The position numbers and the translations under genes were made by a program. Under the pieces are notes generated by a model, which was not told the DNA's origin, did no database searches, and saw only the letters and a list, made by a program, of their open reading frames with translations. Source: Vallitaleaceae bacterium 9-2 (GTDB lineage Bacteria; Bacillota; Clostridia; Lachnospirales; Vallitaleaceae). From it: a stretch of DNA of 64,000 nucleotides. The stretch's first letter is position 1, and each line of letters opens with the position of its first letter. Shown piece after piece: positions 41,182-49,367 of this stretch. The stretch spans positions 1,054,001-1,118,000 of the forward strand of contig CP121691.1 in the NCBI GenBank assembly GCA_038396585.1, written 5' to 3'.

Positions 41182-42183
41182 ATGCAGTTAACCTATGAAC
41201 AAATCTACGAAAAGCTTTATGACATTTTATGTAAAAAAGGCGTCGCTAAGGCAAAAGCAAAGCAGTTAGCAGAGACGATTACCAATAGTACACTCGATGG
41301 AGTGGTTTCCCACGGAATCAATCGATTTATGACTGTTTTAGAACTTTTAGATGGAGGATATATTGACAAAGACGCACAGCCCACATGTGAAGCATCCTTT
41401 GGAGCGTTGGAACAATGGGATGGACATCAGGGATTTGGGGTGACTAATGCCCATCAATGTATGGCACGTGCACTTGAATTGGCCAATGAATTTGGTATCG
41501 GGCTGGTTGCCTTAAGAAATACTAATCATTGGCTTCGTGGAGGAACCTATGGTTGGCAAGCAGCAGATGCAGGATGTATAGGAATATGCTGGACGAATAC
41601 GCTGCCTAATATGCCGGCGTGGGGAGCTAAAGATTGTCGGTTAGGTAACAATCCTATGGTTATTGCCATTCCTAGAGACAATATGGAACATGTGGTTGTG
41701 GACATGGCAATGGCACAATTTAGCTATGGAAATCTAACGACAGCAAGTTTGGAAAAGCGTCAATTATCTATTGATGGTGGATTTAACAAAGATGGGAAGT
41801 TAACAAAAGACCCGAATGAAATTTTAGAGACATCGCGAGTTCTTCAGATGGGATTTTGGAAAGGATCGGGGTTATCACTGGTTTTAGACTTGCTAGCCAG
41901 CGTCTTGTCAGGCGGCAACAGTGTTAAAGATATTGGTACCCTAGAAAAAGAAACATCTATAAGTCAAGTGTTTATTGCGGTTGATCCTAAAAAAGTCAGT
42001 CAAACAAAAGCCATCGAAGAAACCATCAATCAAACACTTGAATATATTAAAGCTTCAGATATTGCAACGGAAGGCAGTCACGTGCGATATCCGGGAGAAC
42101 GTGCGTATGCAACGCGGATAAATCAAAAAGAACATGGCATCCAAGTCCATGAAGAGATTTGGAAAGCGATTAATACTTATTAA
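41182..42183 (+). CDS. dlgD: DlgD/YiaK-like 2,3-diketo-L-gulonate reductase (LDH2/MDH2 family)
   Basis: A 333-residue NAD(P)-dependent dehydrogenase of the LDH2/MDH2 fold, unrelated to ordinary LDH. The stretch GIGLVALRNTNHWLRGGTYGWQAAD to NTLPNMPAWGAKDCRLGNNP is very close to E. coli YiaK as I recall it, which reduces 2,3-diketo-L-gulonate. The catalytic His is in SHGINRF and the NHW segment. GAGGAGG lies before the ATG, 11 bases after the ABC ATPase, so it is in the same operon. It is a sole sugar-acid gene here. Its end overlaps the convergent AraC gene by 14 bases. Confidence 0.86.
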   Translation: MQLTYEQIYEKLYDILCKKGVAKAKAKQLAETITNSTLDGVVSHGINRFMTVLELLDGGYIDKDAQPTCEASFGALEQWDGHQGFGVTNAHQCMARALELANEFGIGLVALRNTNHWLRGGTYGWQAADAGCIGICWTNTLPNMPAWGAKDCRLGNNPMVIAIPRDNMEHVVVDMAMAQFSYGNLTTASLEKRQLSIDGGFNKDGKLTKDPNEILETSRVLQMGFWKGSGLSLVLDLLASVLSGGNSVKDIGTLEKETSISQVFIAVDPKKVSQTKAIEETINQTLEYIKASDIATEGSHVRYPGERAYATRINQKEHGIQVHEEIWKAINTY

Positions 42184-43003
42184 GTTGGTATTGCTTTGGT
42201 GTCATTCCAAACTCGCGTTTGAACAATTGAATAAAATAGGAAGGGTTTTCATATCCTAGGCTAAAAGCTGCATCGGTTACCGATGTGGCTTTTAATAGTT
42301 CAAGGGATTTTTTGAGCTTTCGCAAATGAATATATTTTTGCGGCGACATGTTGGCATGTTTTTTAAATGCGTGAGAAAAATTGGATTCACTCATATGTAA
42401 AGCACTGGCAACATCTTTTACCGCGATAGTATCATAGATATGGGTTTCAATCCATTTTTTGGCTTGATCCATAGGTGTTTGGCATTGTTGCATAATCACA
42501 GAAGAAGCTTGATCAAACTCTAATAGATCATAGATTAGTTTTTGGGCATACAAATCAATTAAAAAAGGATCTTGTTCTTTTTTAAAGCGACTTTTTTGAA
42601 TAAGCAAAGCGACATCGTCTTTTATATTTCGATGCAAATTATTCACTAAAACTTCCTGAATATTACCATGACGGCTTTGAGGGAGTTCTTTTGACGTCTT
42701 TTTTATAACCGATTGAATCAATTCATCATTAAGCTCAAAAACCAGTGCTTGAGTAGGTTCTTCGATAGTCATCTCAACTTTTGAGTGGGCAGGCAAGAGT
42801 AGGGATTCAGAAGTCGAATAACTAAATATTTTGTTTTTGACCTGTATTTTCTTTTCACCATTTAAAATCGTGCAAAACCTTGCATAATGATGGGTTTTAT
42901 ATATGTCCGAAAAATTCTGTGGTAAATCATAGTAGAGAATTTTGACATAATCTGTCTCAAAGCCATGGAGTTTTTCTAATTCGTGATTAAATGAACTTAA
43001 CAT
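42170..43003 (-). CDS. AraC-family transcriptional regulator
   Basis: A 277-residue regulator with an N-terminal cupin-like sensing domain (HYARFCTILNGEKKIQV) and a C-terminal double helix-turn-helix (IAVKDVASALHMSESNFSHAFKKH and DAAFSLGYENPSYFIQLFKREFGMTPKQY). It converges on dlgD, whose 3' end it overlaps, and is divergent from nfnA. It may control the dlgD operon or nfnAB; the effector is unknown. AGGAG lies upstream on the minus strand. Confidence 0.92.
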   Translation of the reverse strand: MLSSFNHELEKLHGFETDYVKILYYDLPQNFSDIYKTHHYARFCTILNGEKKIQVKNKIFSYSTSESLLLPAHSKVEMTIEEPTQALVFELNDELIQSVIKKTSKELPQSRHGNIQEVLVNNLHRNIKDDVALLIQKSRFKKEQDPFLIDLYAQKLIYDLLEFDQASSVIMQQCQTPMDQAKKWIETHIYDTIAVKDVASALHMSESNFSHAFKKHANMSPQKYIHLRKLKKSLELLKATSVTDAAFSLGYENPSYFIQLFKREFGMTPKQYQLNKY

Positions 43004-43199
43004 GATGTCTCCTTACACCTCTAATTGTTAAAAAAATATCATTATTATTCAAAAATGTTATGTTTTTTCAAAAGTGAGTGAGTTTTTATTCGATTTATGA
43101 TGTAAAATCGTTTTTGTAATTCAATAATAATGAAAAGATAGAAGAAAGTCAAGAGAATTGGATTAAAATAGTTATTTTTTTAACAAGAAAGGTATCGAT

Positions 43200-44027
43200 A
43201 TGAATACGATTATTCAAAGAAAACACTGGAATGAGGTTGTATTCTCATTAGAAGTCAAAGCACCTCATGTTGCCATGAATGCAAAACCCGGACAATTTGT
43301 TATTGTAATTATTGAAGAAGACGGAGAACGGGTACCCCTAACGATTGCAGGAATCAACCCGGAACAAGAGACAATTACACTGGTCATCCAAGCGGTAGGG
43401 TATTCAACAAAAAAATTAGCGCAATTTAATGTAGGGGATAATATTCCTCATATTTTAGGACCTTTAGGAGAACCAGCCCCTCTTGAAGGATACAAGAAAG
43501 TACTTGTTGTTGGCGGTGGTGTTGGAATTGCACCATTATATCCACAAGCAAAGTATTTAAAAGAAAATGGAGCAACCATATATAGTGTCCTAGGAGGACG
43601 AAGTGAAGAATATATTATCTTTAGAGAAGCCTTTGAAGAGATTAGTGATGAATATGCCTATGCGACCAATGACGGAAGTTTAGGTGTTGAAGGATTTGTT
43701 ACAGATGTCATTGAAAAAGAACTTGCCAAAGATTCAAGCTATGATTTGGTCATTGCTATTGGACCACTGGTGATGATGAAGGCTGTATGTGAGGTGACAC
43801 GTCGTTACAATATCAAAACAAATGTCAGCTTGAATCCGATTATGGTTGATGGTACAGGAATGTGCGGTGGATGTCGTGTAACCGTTGGTGATCAGACGCG
43901 CTTTGCATGTGTGCATGGTCCTGACTTTGACGGACATCTTGTGGACTTTGATGAGGCGATTATGCGTCAAGGTATTTATAAAAAAGAGGAAAACCATCAT
44001 TGTCGATTGGAGGGAATTACAGAATGA
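43200..44027 (+). CDS. nfnA: NADH-dependent ferredoxin:NADP oxidoreductase, NfnA-like FAD subunit
   Basis: A 275-residue protein of the dihydroorotate/sulfide dehydrogenase electron-transfer family. The FAD-binding barrel is N-terminal, the NAD-binding motif is VVGGGVGIAPLYPQAKYL, and the [2Fe-2S] cysteines lie in GTGMCGGCRVTVGDQTRFACVHG. NfnA with NfnB bifurcates electrons: NADPH reduces NAD and ferredoxin together, or the reverse. It is followed by nfnB, overlapping by four bases. GAAAGG precedes the ATG. Confidence 0.93.
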   Translation: MNTIIQRKHWNEVVFSLEVKAPHVAMNAKPGQFVIVIIEEDGERVPLTIAGINPEQETITLVIQAVGYSTKKLAQFNVGDNIPHILGPLGEPAPLEGYKKVLVVGGGVGIAPLYPQAKYLKENGATIYSVLGGRSEEYIIFREAFEEISDEYAYATNDGSLGVEGFVTDVIEKELAKDSSYDLVIAIGPLVMMKAVCEVTRRYNIKTNVSLNPIMVDGTGMCGGCRVTVGDQTRFACVHGPDFDGHLVDFDEAIMRQGIYKKEENHHCRLEGITE

Positions 44028-45412
44028 GTAGTTTAGTTAAAACACCAATTCACGAATTAGACCCTTTGGTACGTAATCAAACCTTTGATGAAGTGGTGAC
44101 AGGATATACACTTGAAGAGGCGATGAAAGAGGCAAATCGTTGCCTTGAATGTAAGCATGCACCATGTATGAAAGGATGTCCGGTAAATGTACGTATTCCT
44201 GAATTCATACATGAAGTTAAAGAAGGAAATATTCAAAAAGCTTATGAGATTTTGGTTTCAGAAAACCGATTACCTGCAATTTGTGGTCGTGTCTGTCCAC
44301 AGGAAAATCAATGTGAAGGTAAGTGCGTTCGAGGTATTAAAGGTGAACCGGTTGCCATTGGCCGTCTTGAACGGTTTGTTGCAGATACTGTTGAAGGAAA
44401 GGCGCAAGTACTTGATGCAAAGTCGTTAAAAAAGACATTGCCATATAAGGTTGCAGTTATCGGTTCGGGTCCAGCGGGCTTGACTTGTGCGGCAGAGCTT
44501 GCTCAAGAAGGAATCCAAGTGACATTATATGAAGCTTTGCACAAAATTGGTGGGGTATTAACGTATGGAATTCCAGAGTTTAGATTACCCAAGGCTTTGA
44601 TTGAAAAAGAAAAGGACAAATTGGTACAACTAGGTGTTGAGATTAAGACAGATACACTAATAGGACGTTCATATACAATAGATCAATTAAAAGAAATGGG
44701 ATTTGATGCAGTCTTTATTGGTAGTGGTGCAGGATTGCCTAGATTCATGAATATTCCAGGAGAGAGCCTTAATGGTGTATACTCTGCCAATGAATATTTG
44801 ACACGCGTGAATTTGATGAAAGCCTACGAAGAAGATGCTAGAACACCGATCAAAAAAAGTGGGAATGTTGTCGTCATCGGTGGTGGTAACGTTGCGATGG
44901 ATGCGGCAAGAACAGCCAAGCGCTTAGGGGCAGACCAAGTAAGTGTTGTCTATCGTAGATCGTTAGAAGAACTTCCAGCAAGAGCAGAAGAAATTCATCA
45001 TGCAATGGAAGAAGAAATCGAATTTAACACTTTATGGAATCCGGTTGAAATTATTGGTGATGGTATAAATGTTACCGCAATACAATGTCAAAAGATGGAA
45101 CTTGGAGAAGCGGATGCATCAGGACGCCGACGACCTGTTCCGGTTGAAAATTCATATAAAGAAATACCTTGTGACACGGTCATTATTGCGATTGGACAAA
45201 CCCCCAATCCTTTAATAAAAATGTCAACACCAGGAATTGAAACCTATGATTTTGGTGGAATAAAAGTGAATGAGGAAACAATGGAAACCAATATGCCTTT
45301 AATTTATGCAGGAGGCGATGCGGTAACTGGAGCTGCAACGGTTATTAAAGCGATGGGTGCCGGAAAAGTTGCATCAAAAGAAATATTAAAACAGTTCATT
45401 CAAAAAAATTAA
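44024..45412 (+). CDS. nfnB: NfnB-like FAD/iron-sulfur subunit (homotetrameric GltA family)
   Basis: A 462-residue protein. The N-terminal domain has two [4Fe-4S] patterns (CLECKHAPCMKGCP and CGRVCPQENQCEGKC). Two dinucleotide-binding domains follow (VIGSGPAGLTCAAELA and VVIGGGNVAMDAARTA). It carries NADPH and the bifurcating FAD. Annotators often call this family NADPH-dependent glutamate synthase small subunit; pairing with NfnA makes the Nfn reading more likely. The ATG at 44024 has GGAGGG nine bases before it and overlaps the nfnA stop; a longer frame from 44000 is less likely. Confidence 0.93.
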   Translation: MSSLVKTPIHELDPLVRNQTFDEVVTGYTLEEAMKEANRCLECKHAPCMKGCPVNVRIPEFIHEVKEGNIQKAYEILVSENRLPAICGRVCPQENQCEGKCVRGIKGEPVAIGRLERFVADTVEGKAQVLDAKSLKKTLPYKVAVIGSGPAGLTCAAELAQEGIQVTLYEALHKIGGVLTYGIPEFRLPKALIEKEKDKLVQLGVEIKTDTLIGRSYTIDQLKEMGFDAVFIGSGAGLPRFMNIPGESLNGVYSANEYLTRVNLMKAYEEDARTPIKKSGNVVVIGGGNVAMDAARTAKRLGADQVSVVYRRSLEELPARAEEIHHAMEEEIEFNTLWNPVEIIGDGINVTAIQCQKMELGEADASGRRRPVPVENSYKEIPCDTVIIAIGQTPNPLIKMSTPGIETYDFGGIKVNEETMETNMPLIYAGGDAVTGAATVIKAMGAGKVASKEILKQFIQKN

Positions 45413-45434
45413 AATATATTCAGGAGGAAGAGAC

Positions 45435-46592
45435 ATGAGTTTAAAATGGTTTAGAGTACCAAAGGATATTGTTTTTGGGGAAAATGCACTTGAGTATTTA
45501 TCAACATTGGAAGGAAAAAAAGCAACCCTTGTTACAGGTGGTAGCTCCATGAAGCGTTTTGGCTTTTTAGATGAAGCACAAAAACAATTAGAAAAAGCCG
45601 GAATGGAAGTATCTATTGTTGATGGCGTTGAACCTAACCCTTCAATTGAAACAGTTATCCGTGGCGGAAAAGAAATGGCAGAATTTGGACCGGATTGGAT
45701 TATTGCCATTGGTGGTGGTTCTGCATTAGATGCAGCTAAAATCATGTGGGTATATTATGAGTATCCAGAAACGAAATTCGAAGACCTTGTACAGATGAAG
45801 TTTCCAAAGCTTCGCACAAAAGCTAACTTTGTTGCAGTTCCATCAACAAGTGGTACAGCTTCAGAAATAACAGCTTTCTCTGTAATTACAGATACAGAAA
45901 ATCATATCAAATATCCTCTTGTATCCTATGAAATGACACCGGATATTGCTTTATTAGATGCGAATATTCCAGCAAAAATGCCACCACACATTACAGCAAA
46001 CACTGGAATGGATGTTATGGCACATGCAGTGGAAGCTTATGTATCATCTGCAGCGACAAGCTATACAGATCCATTAGCTTATGAAGCAATCCGTCTTGTC
46101 TTTGATCAATTGCCAACGGCTTTTGAAGATGGAAGCAATATCAAAGCAAGAGAAGATATGCATAATGCATCGGCACTTGCAGGTATGGCATTTACAAATG
46201 CTTCCCTTGGTTTAGTACATAGTCTAGCACATAAAATAGGTGGAGAATTCGGCATTACTCACGGTTTAGCCAATGCAATCTTGATGCCATACATCGTTGA
46301 TTACAACCGTAAAGGTACAGATAAAGTTGAAAAATTAGAAGACTTACTTCGCATCGATAATTTAACAGATGCATTACAAGCATTAAATAAAGAAGTTGAA
46401 ATTCCATTAACACTTCAAGAAGTTACAGAAGTTGAAATTACAGAAGAAAAATTCTTGGAAGTCCTTGATCGCATGAGTAAAAATGCATTTGAAGACCCAT
46501 GTACATTGACAAATCCAAGACAATCATCCGCTGAAGATGTACGTAAAATTTATGAATGTGCATTTTACGGAAAATCTGCATTAACGATCTAG
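45435..46592 (+). CDS. Iron-containing alcohol dehydrogenase, probably highly expressed
   Basis: A 385-residue type III dehydrogenase. NAD motif AIGGGSALDAAK; metal ligands Asp and His in TGMDVMAHAVEAYVSS, LVHSLAHKIGG and ITHGLANAILMPY. This subgroup includes fermentative ethanol and butanol dehydrogenases. AGGAGG is strong, and codons look more restricted than in its neighbours (many GAA, GCA, CCA), suggesting abundant expression. It lies 22 bases after nfnB and ends at a terminator. It differs from the AdhR-controlled enzyme at 21746. Confidence 0.93.
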   Translation: MSLKWFRVPKDIVFGENALEYLSTLEGKKATLVTGGSSMKRFGFLDEAQKQLEKAGMEVSIVDGVEPNPSIETVIRGGKEMAEFGPDWIIAIGGGSALDAAKIMWVYYEYPETKFEDLVQMKFPKLRTKANFVAVPSTSGTASEITAFSVITDTENHIKYPLVSYEMTPDIALLDANIPAKMPPHITANTGMDVMAHAVEAYVSSAATSYTDPLAYEAIRLVFDQLPTAFEDGSNIKAREDMHNASALAGMAFTNASLGLVHSLAHKIGGEFGITHGLANAILMPYIVDYNRKGTDKVEKLEDLLRIDNLTDALQALNKEVEIPLTLQEVTEVEITEEKFLEVLDRMSKNAFEDPCTLTNPRQSSAEDVRKIYECAFYGKSALTI

Positions 46593-46621
46593 TCGGTTTA
46601 GCAGCCATGACATAGATAGAT

Positions 46622-46655
46622 AAGCGTCTGCATACTATACAATGCAGGCGTTTTC
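46622..46655 (+). terminator. Terminator after the alcohol dehydrogenase
   Basis: AAGCGTCTGCAT pairs with ATGCAGGCGTT (wobble included), eight-base loop, then TTTTC. Confidence 0.8.
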
Positions 46656-46694
46656 TTATTTGATTTTTACACGATAGATTTTTTATGTTGGTTC

Positions 46695-46722
46695 TTGCAA
46701 AAATAAAAAAATTATGTATAAT
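46695..46722 (+). promoter_or_regulatory. pnuC promoter
   Basis: TTGCAA (46695-46700), 16-bp spacer, TATAAT (46717-46722). It would give a leader of about 135 bases before pnuC. Confidence 0.7.
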
Positions 46723-46770
46723 ATAAAGAAGTTATAAAATTTGTTTTGAATATAAATCTAAATACAACAC

Positions 46771-46843
46771 TGCCACCGGGTAGATAAAATGCTTTAAGCA
46801 TTCGTTGCATATCGTTAGGTCTTAGAAGATATGTTACGGGTGC
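46771..46843 (+). ncRNA. Structured pnuC leader, candidate riboswitch or attenuator
   Basis: The leader folds by hand into a three-way junction. An outer stem joins GCCACCG (46772-46778) to CGGGTGC (46837-46843) with bulges. AATGC/GCATT (46788-46792/46798-46802) forms one arm and CATATC/GATATG (46808-46813/46828-46833) another with a 14-base loop GTTAGGTCTTAGAA. A run of seven Ts follows, then the pnuC ribosome site GGAGG. No riboswitch class was recognised; a vitamin or NAD-related ligand would fit the gene. Confidence 0.5.
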
Positions 46844-46865
46844 TTTTTTTGGAGGTAAAATAAAC

Positions 46866-47561
46866 ATGAACATTTATGCATCAATAAAAAACTTAACATC
46901 TTTTGAAAAAGGACTTTGGTTTTTGTCAACGGTATTGGTTTGGGGTTCTTATGCATTGGCAAATCAAAGTGATTATCTAACGCTCATAGCATCACTTGTT
47001 GGAGTTACAGCCCTTATTTTTGTTGCTAAAGGAGATGTGCTAGGGCAAGTGCTGACGATTGTTTTTGGAATTATATATGGCATTATATCCTATCGCTTTC
47101 GATATTATGGGGAAATCATTACGTATCTTGGAATGACCGCTCCCATAGCTTTATTATCTGTGATTACATGGCTTAAACATCCATATGCAAAACAGGAAGT
47201 CAAGATTAGTGAAGTGACAAAAAAACAAGGGATTATCCTTTTGGCAGTGACCCTCGTGGTGACCATTGCATTAGGTTATGTCTTAATTCAATTAGGTACG
47301 TCAAATATTGAATTTAGCATTATCTCCATTGCAACAAGCTTTTTGGCATCAAGCCTGATGATGCTTCGAAGCCATTATTATGCCTTAGCCTATGCTGCTA
47401 ATGATATTGTATTAATTGTTCTTTGGACATTAGCGAGTATGTCTGATGTGATGTATTTGCCTATGGTCATTTGCTTTGTTGTTTTTCTTATTAATGATCT
47501 TTATGGTTTCTTCAATTGGAAGCGTATGAAGCATTATCAGCAGGAGGCAGAAGCTGTATAA
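46866..47561 (+). CDS. pnuC: PnuC-family nicotinamide riboside (or related vitamin) transporter
   Basis: A 231-residue protein with seven or so membrane helices. The PnuC pattern appears in FGIIYGIISYRFRYYGEIIT and the C-terminal PMVICFVVFLINDLYGFFNWKRM. PnuC proteins let nicotinamide riboside enter by facilitated diffusion; close relatives move thiamine, riboflavin or nucleosides, so substrate is uncertain. GGAGG lies ten bases before the ATG behind a structured leader. Confidence 0.85.
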   Translation: MNIYASIKNLTSFEKGLWFLSTVLVWGSYALANQSDYLTLIASLVGVTALIFVAKGDVLGQVLTIVFGIIYGIISYRFRYYGEIITYLGMTAPIALLSVITWLKHPYAKQEVKISEVTKKQGIILLAVTLVVTIALGYVLIQLGTSNIEFSIISIATSFLASSLMMLRSHYYALAYAANDIVLIVLWTLASMSDVMYLPMVICFVVFLINDLYGFFNWKRMKHYQQEAEAV

Positions 47562-47581
47562 AAAGCATATGGGAGACACCC

Positions 47582-47632
47582 TTGACAAGCAGTAGAAAGT
47601 TTGATATGATACCTTGATGAGAATAATAATCA
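47582..47632 (+). promoter_or_regulatory. Promoter and Fur-family box upstream of the S4 gene
   Basis: TTGACA (47582-47587), 17-bp spacer, TATGAT (47605-47610). Immediately at the predicted start, TGAGAATAATAATCA (47618-47632) matches the Fur TGATAAT-N-ATTATCA 7-1-7 pattern at 12 of 14 positions. This placement is repressive and like that at korA. Confidence 0.7.
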
Positions 47633-47657
47633 AAATCATTTTAAGAGAGGTGTTATA

Positions 47658-48254
47658 TTGGCAAGAAACCGTGAACCAAGATTTAAAAAATGTCGGAGTC
47701 TGAATTTGAATGTATGTGGGCATCCGAAGGCTATGAAACGAAGTGTTCCATCTCAGGCACGTGACCGAAGAAAAATGTCACCATATGGCGAGCAGTTACT
47801 GGAAAAACAACGTCTTCGTGGCTATTATGAAGTTTTAGAAAAACAATTTCGAAATTATGTAGACAAAGCACTTGCAAGCCCGGAGCTTACAGGAGAAAAG
47901 TTGATAGCAGACTTAGAGTGTCGATTGGACAATATGGTCTATCGCATGAACTTCGGTGCGTCCATTCGACAAGCCAGACAGATTGTAACGCATGGTAATA
48001 TTTGGGTGAATGGAAAAAAAGTAGACCGGCCTTCTTATGCATTGTCCCCTGGTGATAGTGTTGAAATTCGAGATAAAGCAAAAGATATCGCTATATATAG
48101 ACATAATTTTTATGAAAAGGCAATTTATAATTTACCATATATTGAATATGATCAAGAAGGGTATAAAGCGATATTGCGTGAAAAGCCAATTCGCGAGCAG
48201 ATTCCTATTGAGATTCAAGACCAACTGGTCGTTGAGTATTACTCCAATAGATAA
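47658..48254 (+). CDS. rpsD: Ribosomal protein S4, alternative (zinc-free) paralogue type
   Basis: A 198-residue S4. The body is typical (LADLECRLDNMVYRM-like, IRQARQIVTHGNIWVNGKKV). The N-terminus is atypical: it lacks the usual YTGP start and the four-Cys zinc site, and reads RFKKCRSLNLNVCGHPKAMKRS, like the second S4 copy of some clostridia. The start is TTG at 47658, six bases after AGAGAGGTG. It stands alone, away from any S13-S11-rpoA group. With the Fur-family box upstream, it may replace the main S4 when zinc or iron is scarce. Whether a second rpsD exists cannot be seen here. Confidence 0.88.
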   Translation: MARNREPRFKKCRSLNLNVCGHPKAMKRSVPSQARDRRKMSPYGEQLLEKQRLRGYYEVLEKQFRNYVDKALASPELTGEKLIADLECRLDNMVYRMNFGASIRQARQIVTHGNIWVNGKKVDRPSYALSPGDSVEIRDKAKDIAIYRHNFYEKAIYNLPYIEYDQEGYKAILREKPIREQIPIEIQDQLVVEYYSNR

Positions 48255-48278
48255 ACTTCTTAAGTGGAGTATTTTTTA
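48241..48278 (+). terminator. Terminator of rpsD
   Basis: ACTCCA pairs with TGGAGT around an inner AAG-rich loop, then TTTTTT; overlaps the last codons of rpsD. Confidence 0.75.
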
Positions 48279-48287
48279 TAGTTATAT

Positions 48288-48327
48288 AACACATGGTTGA
48301 AAAGGTTAAACTTTTCAACCATGTGTT
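48288..48327. terminator. Bidirectional terminator between rpsD and the 2-hydroxyacid dehydrogenase
   Basis: A perfect 17-bp stem (48288-48304 with 48311-48327) around a six-base loop, ending in T on the plus side. Confidence 0.88.
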
Positions 48328-49253
48328 TTTAATATCTGATTTAAGGTATCTTCATAACGTACCTGACGTGAGCTTATTTCAGCTCCGCCATCATGTGGGG
48401 TCATGATTACATTATCAAATTGGTGCAAGTTGTATTTTGAAGGATATATGAGCGGCTCTTGCTTGGAAGGGTAATGGTACCACACGTCAGAACCAAAGCC
48501 ATAGAGACCGATATTTTTTAGACTGTCATAGAGAGCTTCTTCATCAATAACCAAGCCCCTTGCAACATTAACTAGAGTTTTTCCTTTCATTTCATGAAGC
48601 ACTTCTTGGTTTATGGAGCCATACGTTTTATCCGTTAGAGGCGCAGTAACGACCATGATGTCACACCACTGTGCTAGTGAAGGAAGGGATGAAAAACGTG
48701 TTGTATCATTATACTCTCTGTTTTTATAGGCTAAAACGCCTATAGAACAGCGAAAAGGCATTAACATTGTATGCAGATGCTGACCAATATGTCCATATCC
48801 ATAGATGGCTACTTTTTTATCAAATAAGCTATGCCAGAACTGTCCATAACCGCCTTGACCGTCACGTGACCAGTCTCTTTGTACTAATTTATGATGTGAA
48901 GGCAAGAGTTTACCTTGTAAAGCAAGTATAAATGCAAAAGCACGCTCCGCGATAAAAGGGGCATGTGCAGAAGTGTTATGTACATGGATACCTTCAGCCT
49001 TTAGAACATCAAGGTCTAAATCATCCAAACCTGTGTAGGGAACAAAAATATGTGTTAAATTTGAAAAGTGACGAAGGTCGTCTTTACCAAAACGTCCGGT
49101 AATCAGATGCGTTATTTGAGGATGGTTATTGGTATCGGTTCGCTCAAGTAGTGTCGGTAAAATCAAGTCGGCAATGTCTTTGTTTTCAGGTGTTGACAAT
49201 ATGTCTGTGATCAGAGAAAATTCATGTGAATTAAAAACACCAAGGTGAATCAT
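48315..49253 (-). CDS. D-isomer-specific 2-hydroxyacid dehydrogenase
   Basis: About 312 residues. The NAD motif is AIYGYGHIGQHLHTM, the active-site Arg is in VNVARGLVID, and the catalytic His is in MTPHDGGAE. The catalytic Glu region is less canonical than in phosphoglycerate dehydrogenase. It reduces a 2-oxoacid to the D-hydroxyacid; the substrate is unknown. The ATG at 49253 has AAGGAGG before it on the minus strand; an upstream frame to 49289 lacks a site. Confidence 0.88.
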   Translation of the reverse strand: MIHLGVFNSHEFSLITDILSTPENKDIADLILPTLLERTDTNNHPQITHLITGRFGKDDLRHFSNLTHIFVPYTGLDDLDLDVLKAEGIHVHNTSAHAPFIAERAFAFILALQGKLLPSHHKLVQRDWSRDGQGGYGQFWHSLFDKKVAIYGYGHIGQHLHTMLMPFRCSIGVLAYKNREYNDTTRFSSLPSLAQWCDIMVVTAPLTDKTYGSINQEVLHEMKGKTLVNVARGLVIDEEALYDSLKNIGLYGFGSDVWYHYPSKQEPLIYPSKYNLHQFDNVIMTPHDGGAEISSRQVRYEDTLNQILKTHG

Positions 49254-49367
49254 CGATAACCTCCTTATAAATGTAAATGTTATAGCCATTATACCATTAT
49301 TTTGTTACAATAAACATATGCTTTTAGGATTAAAAGCAATGAACAATACAAAAAAAGGGGAGTGAAT

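Noticed and set aside
44024-45412. Glutamate synthase small subunit
   Set aside because: No large subunit gene is near, and it overlaps an NfnA-like gene; the Nfn pair explains both.
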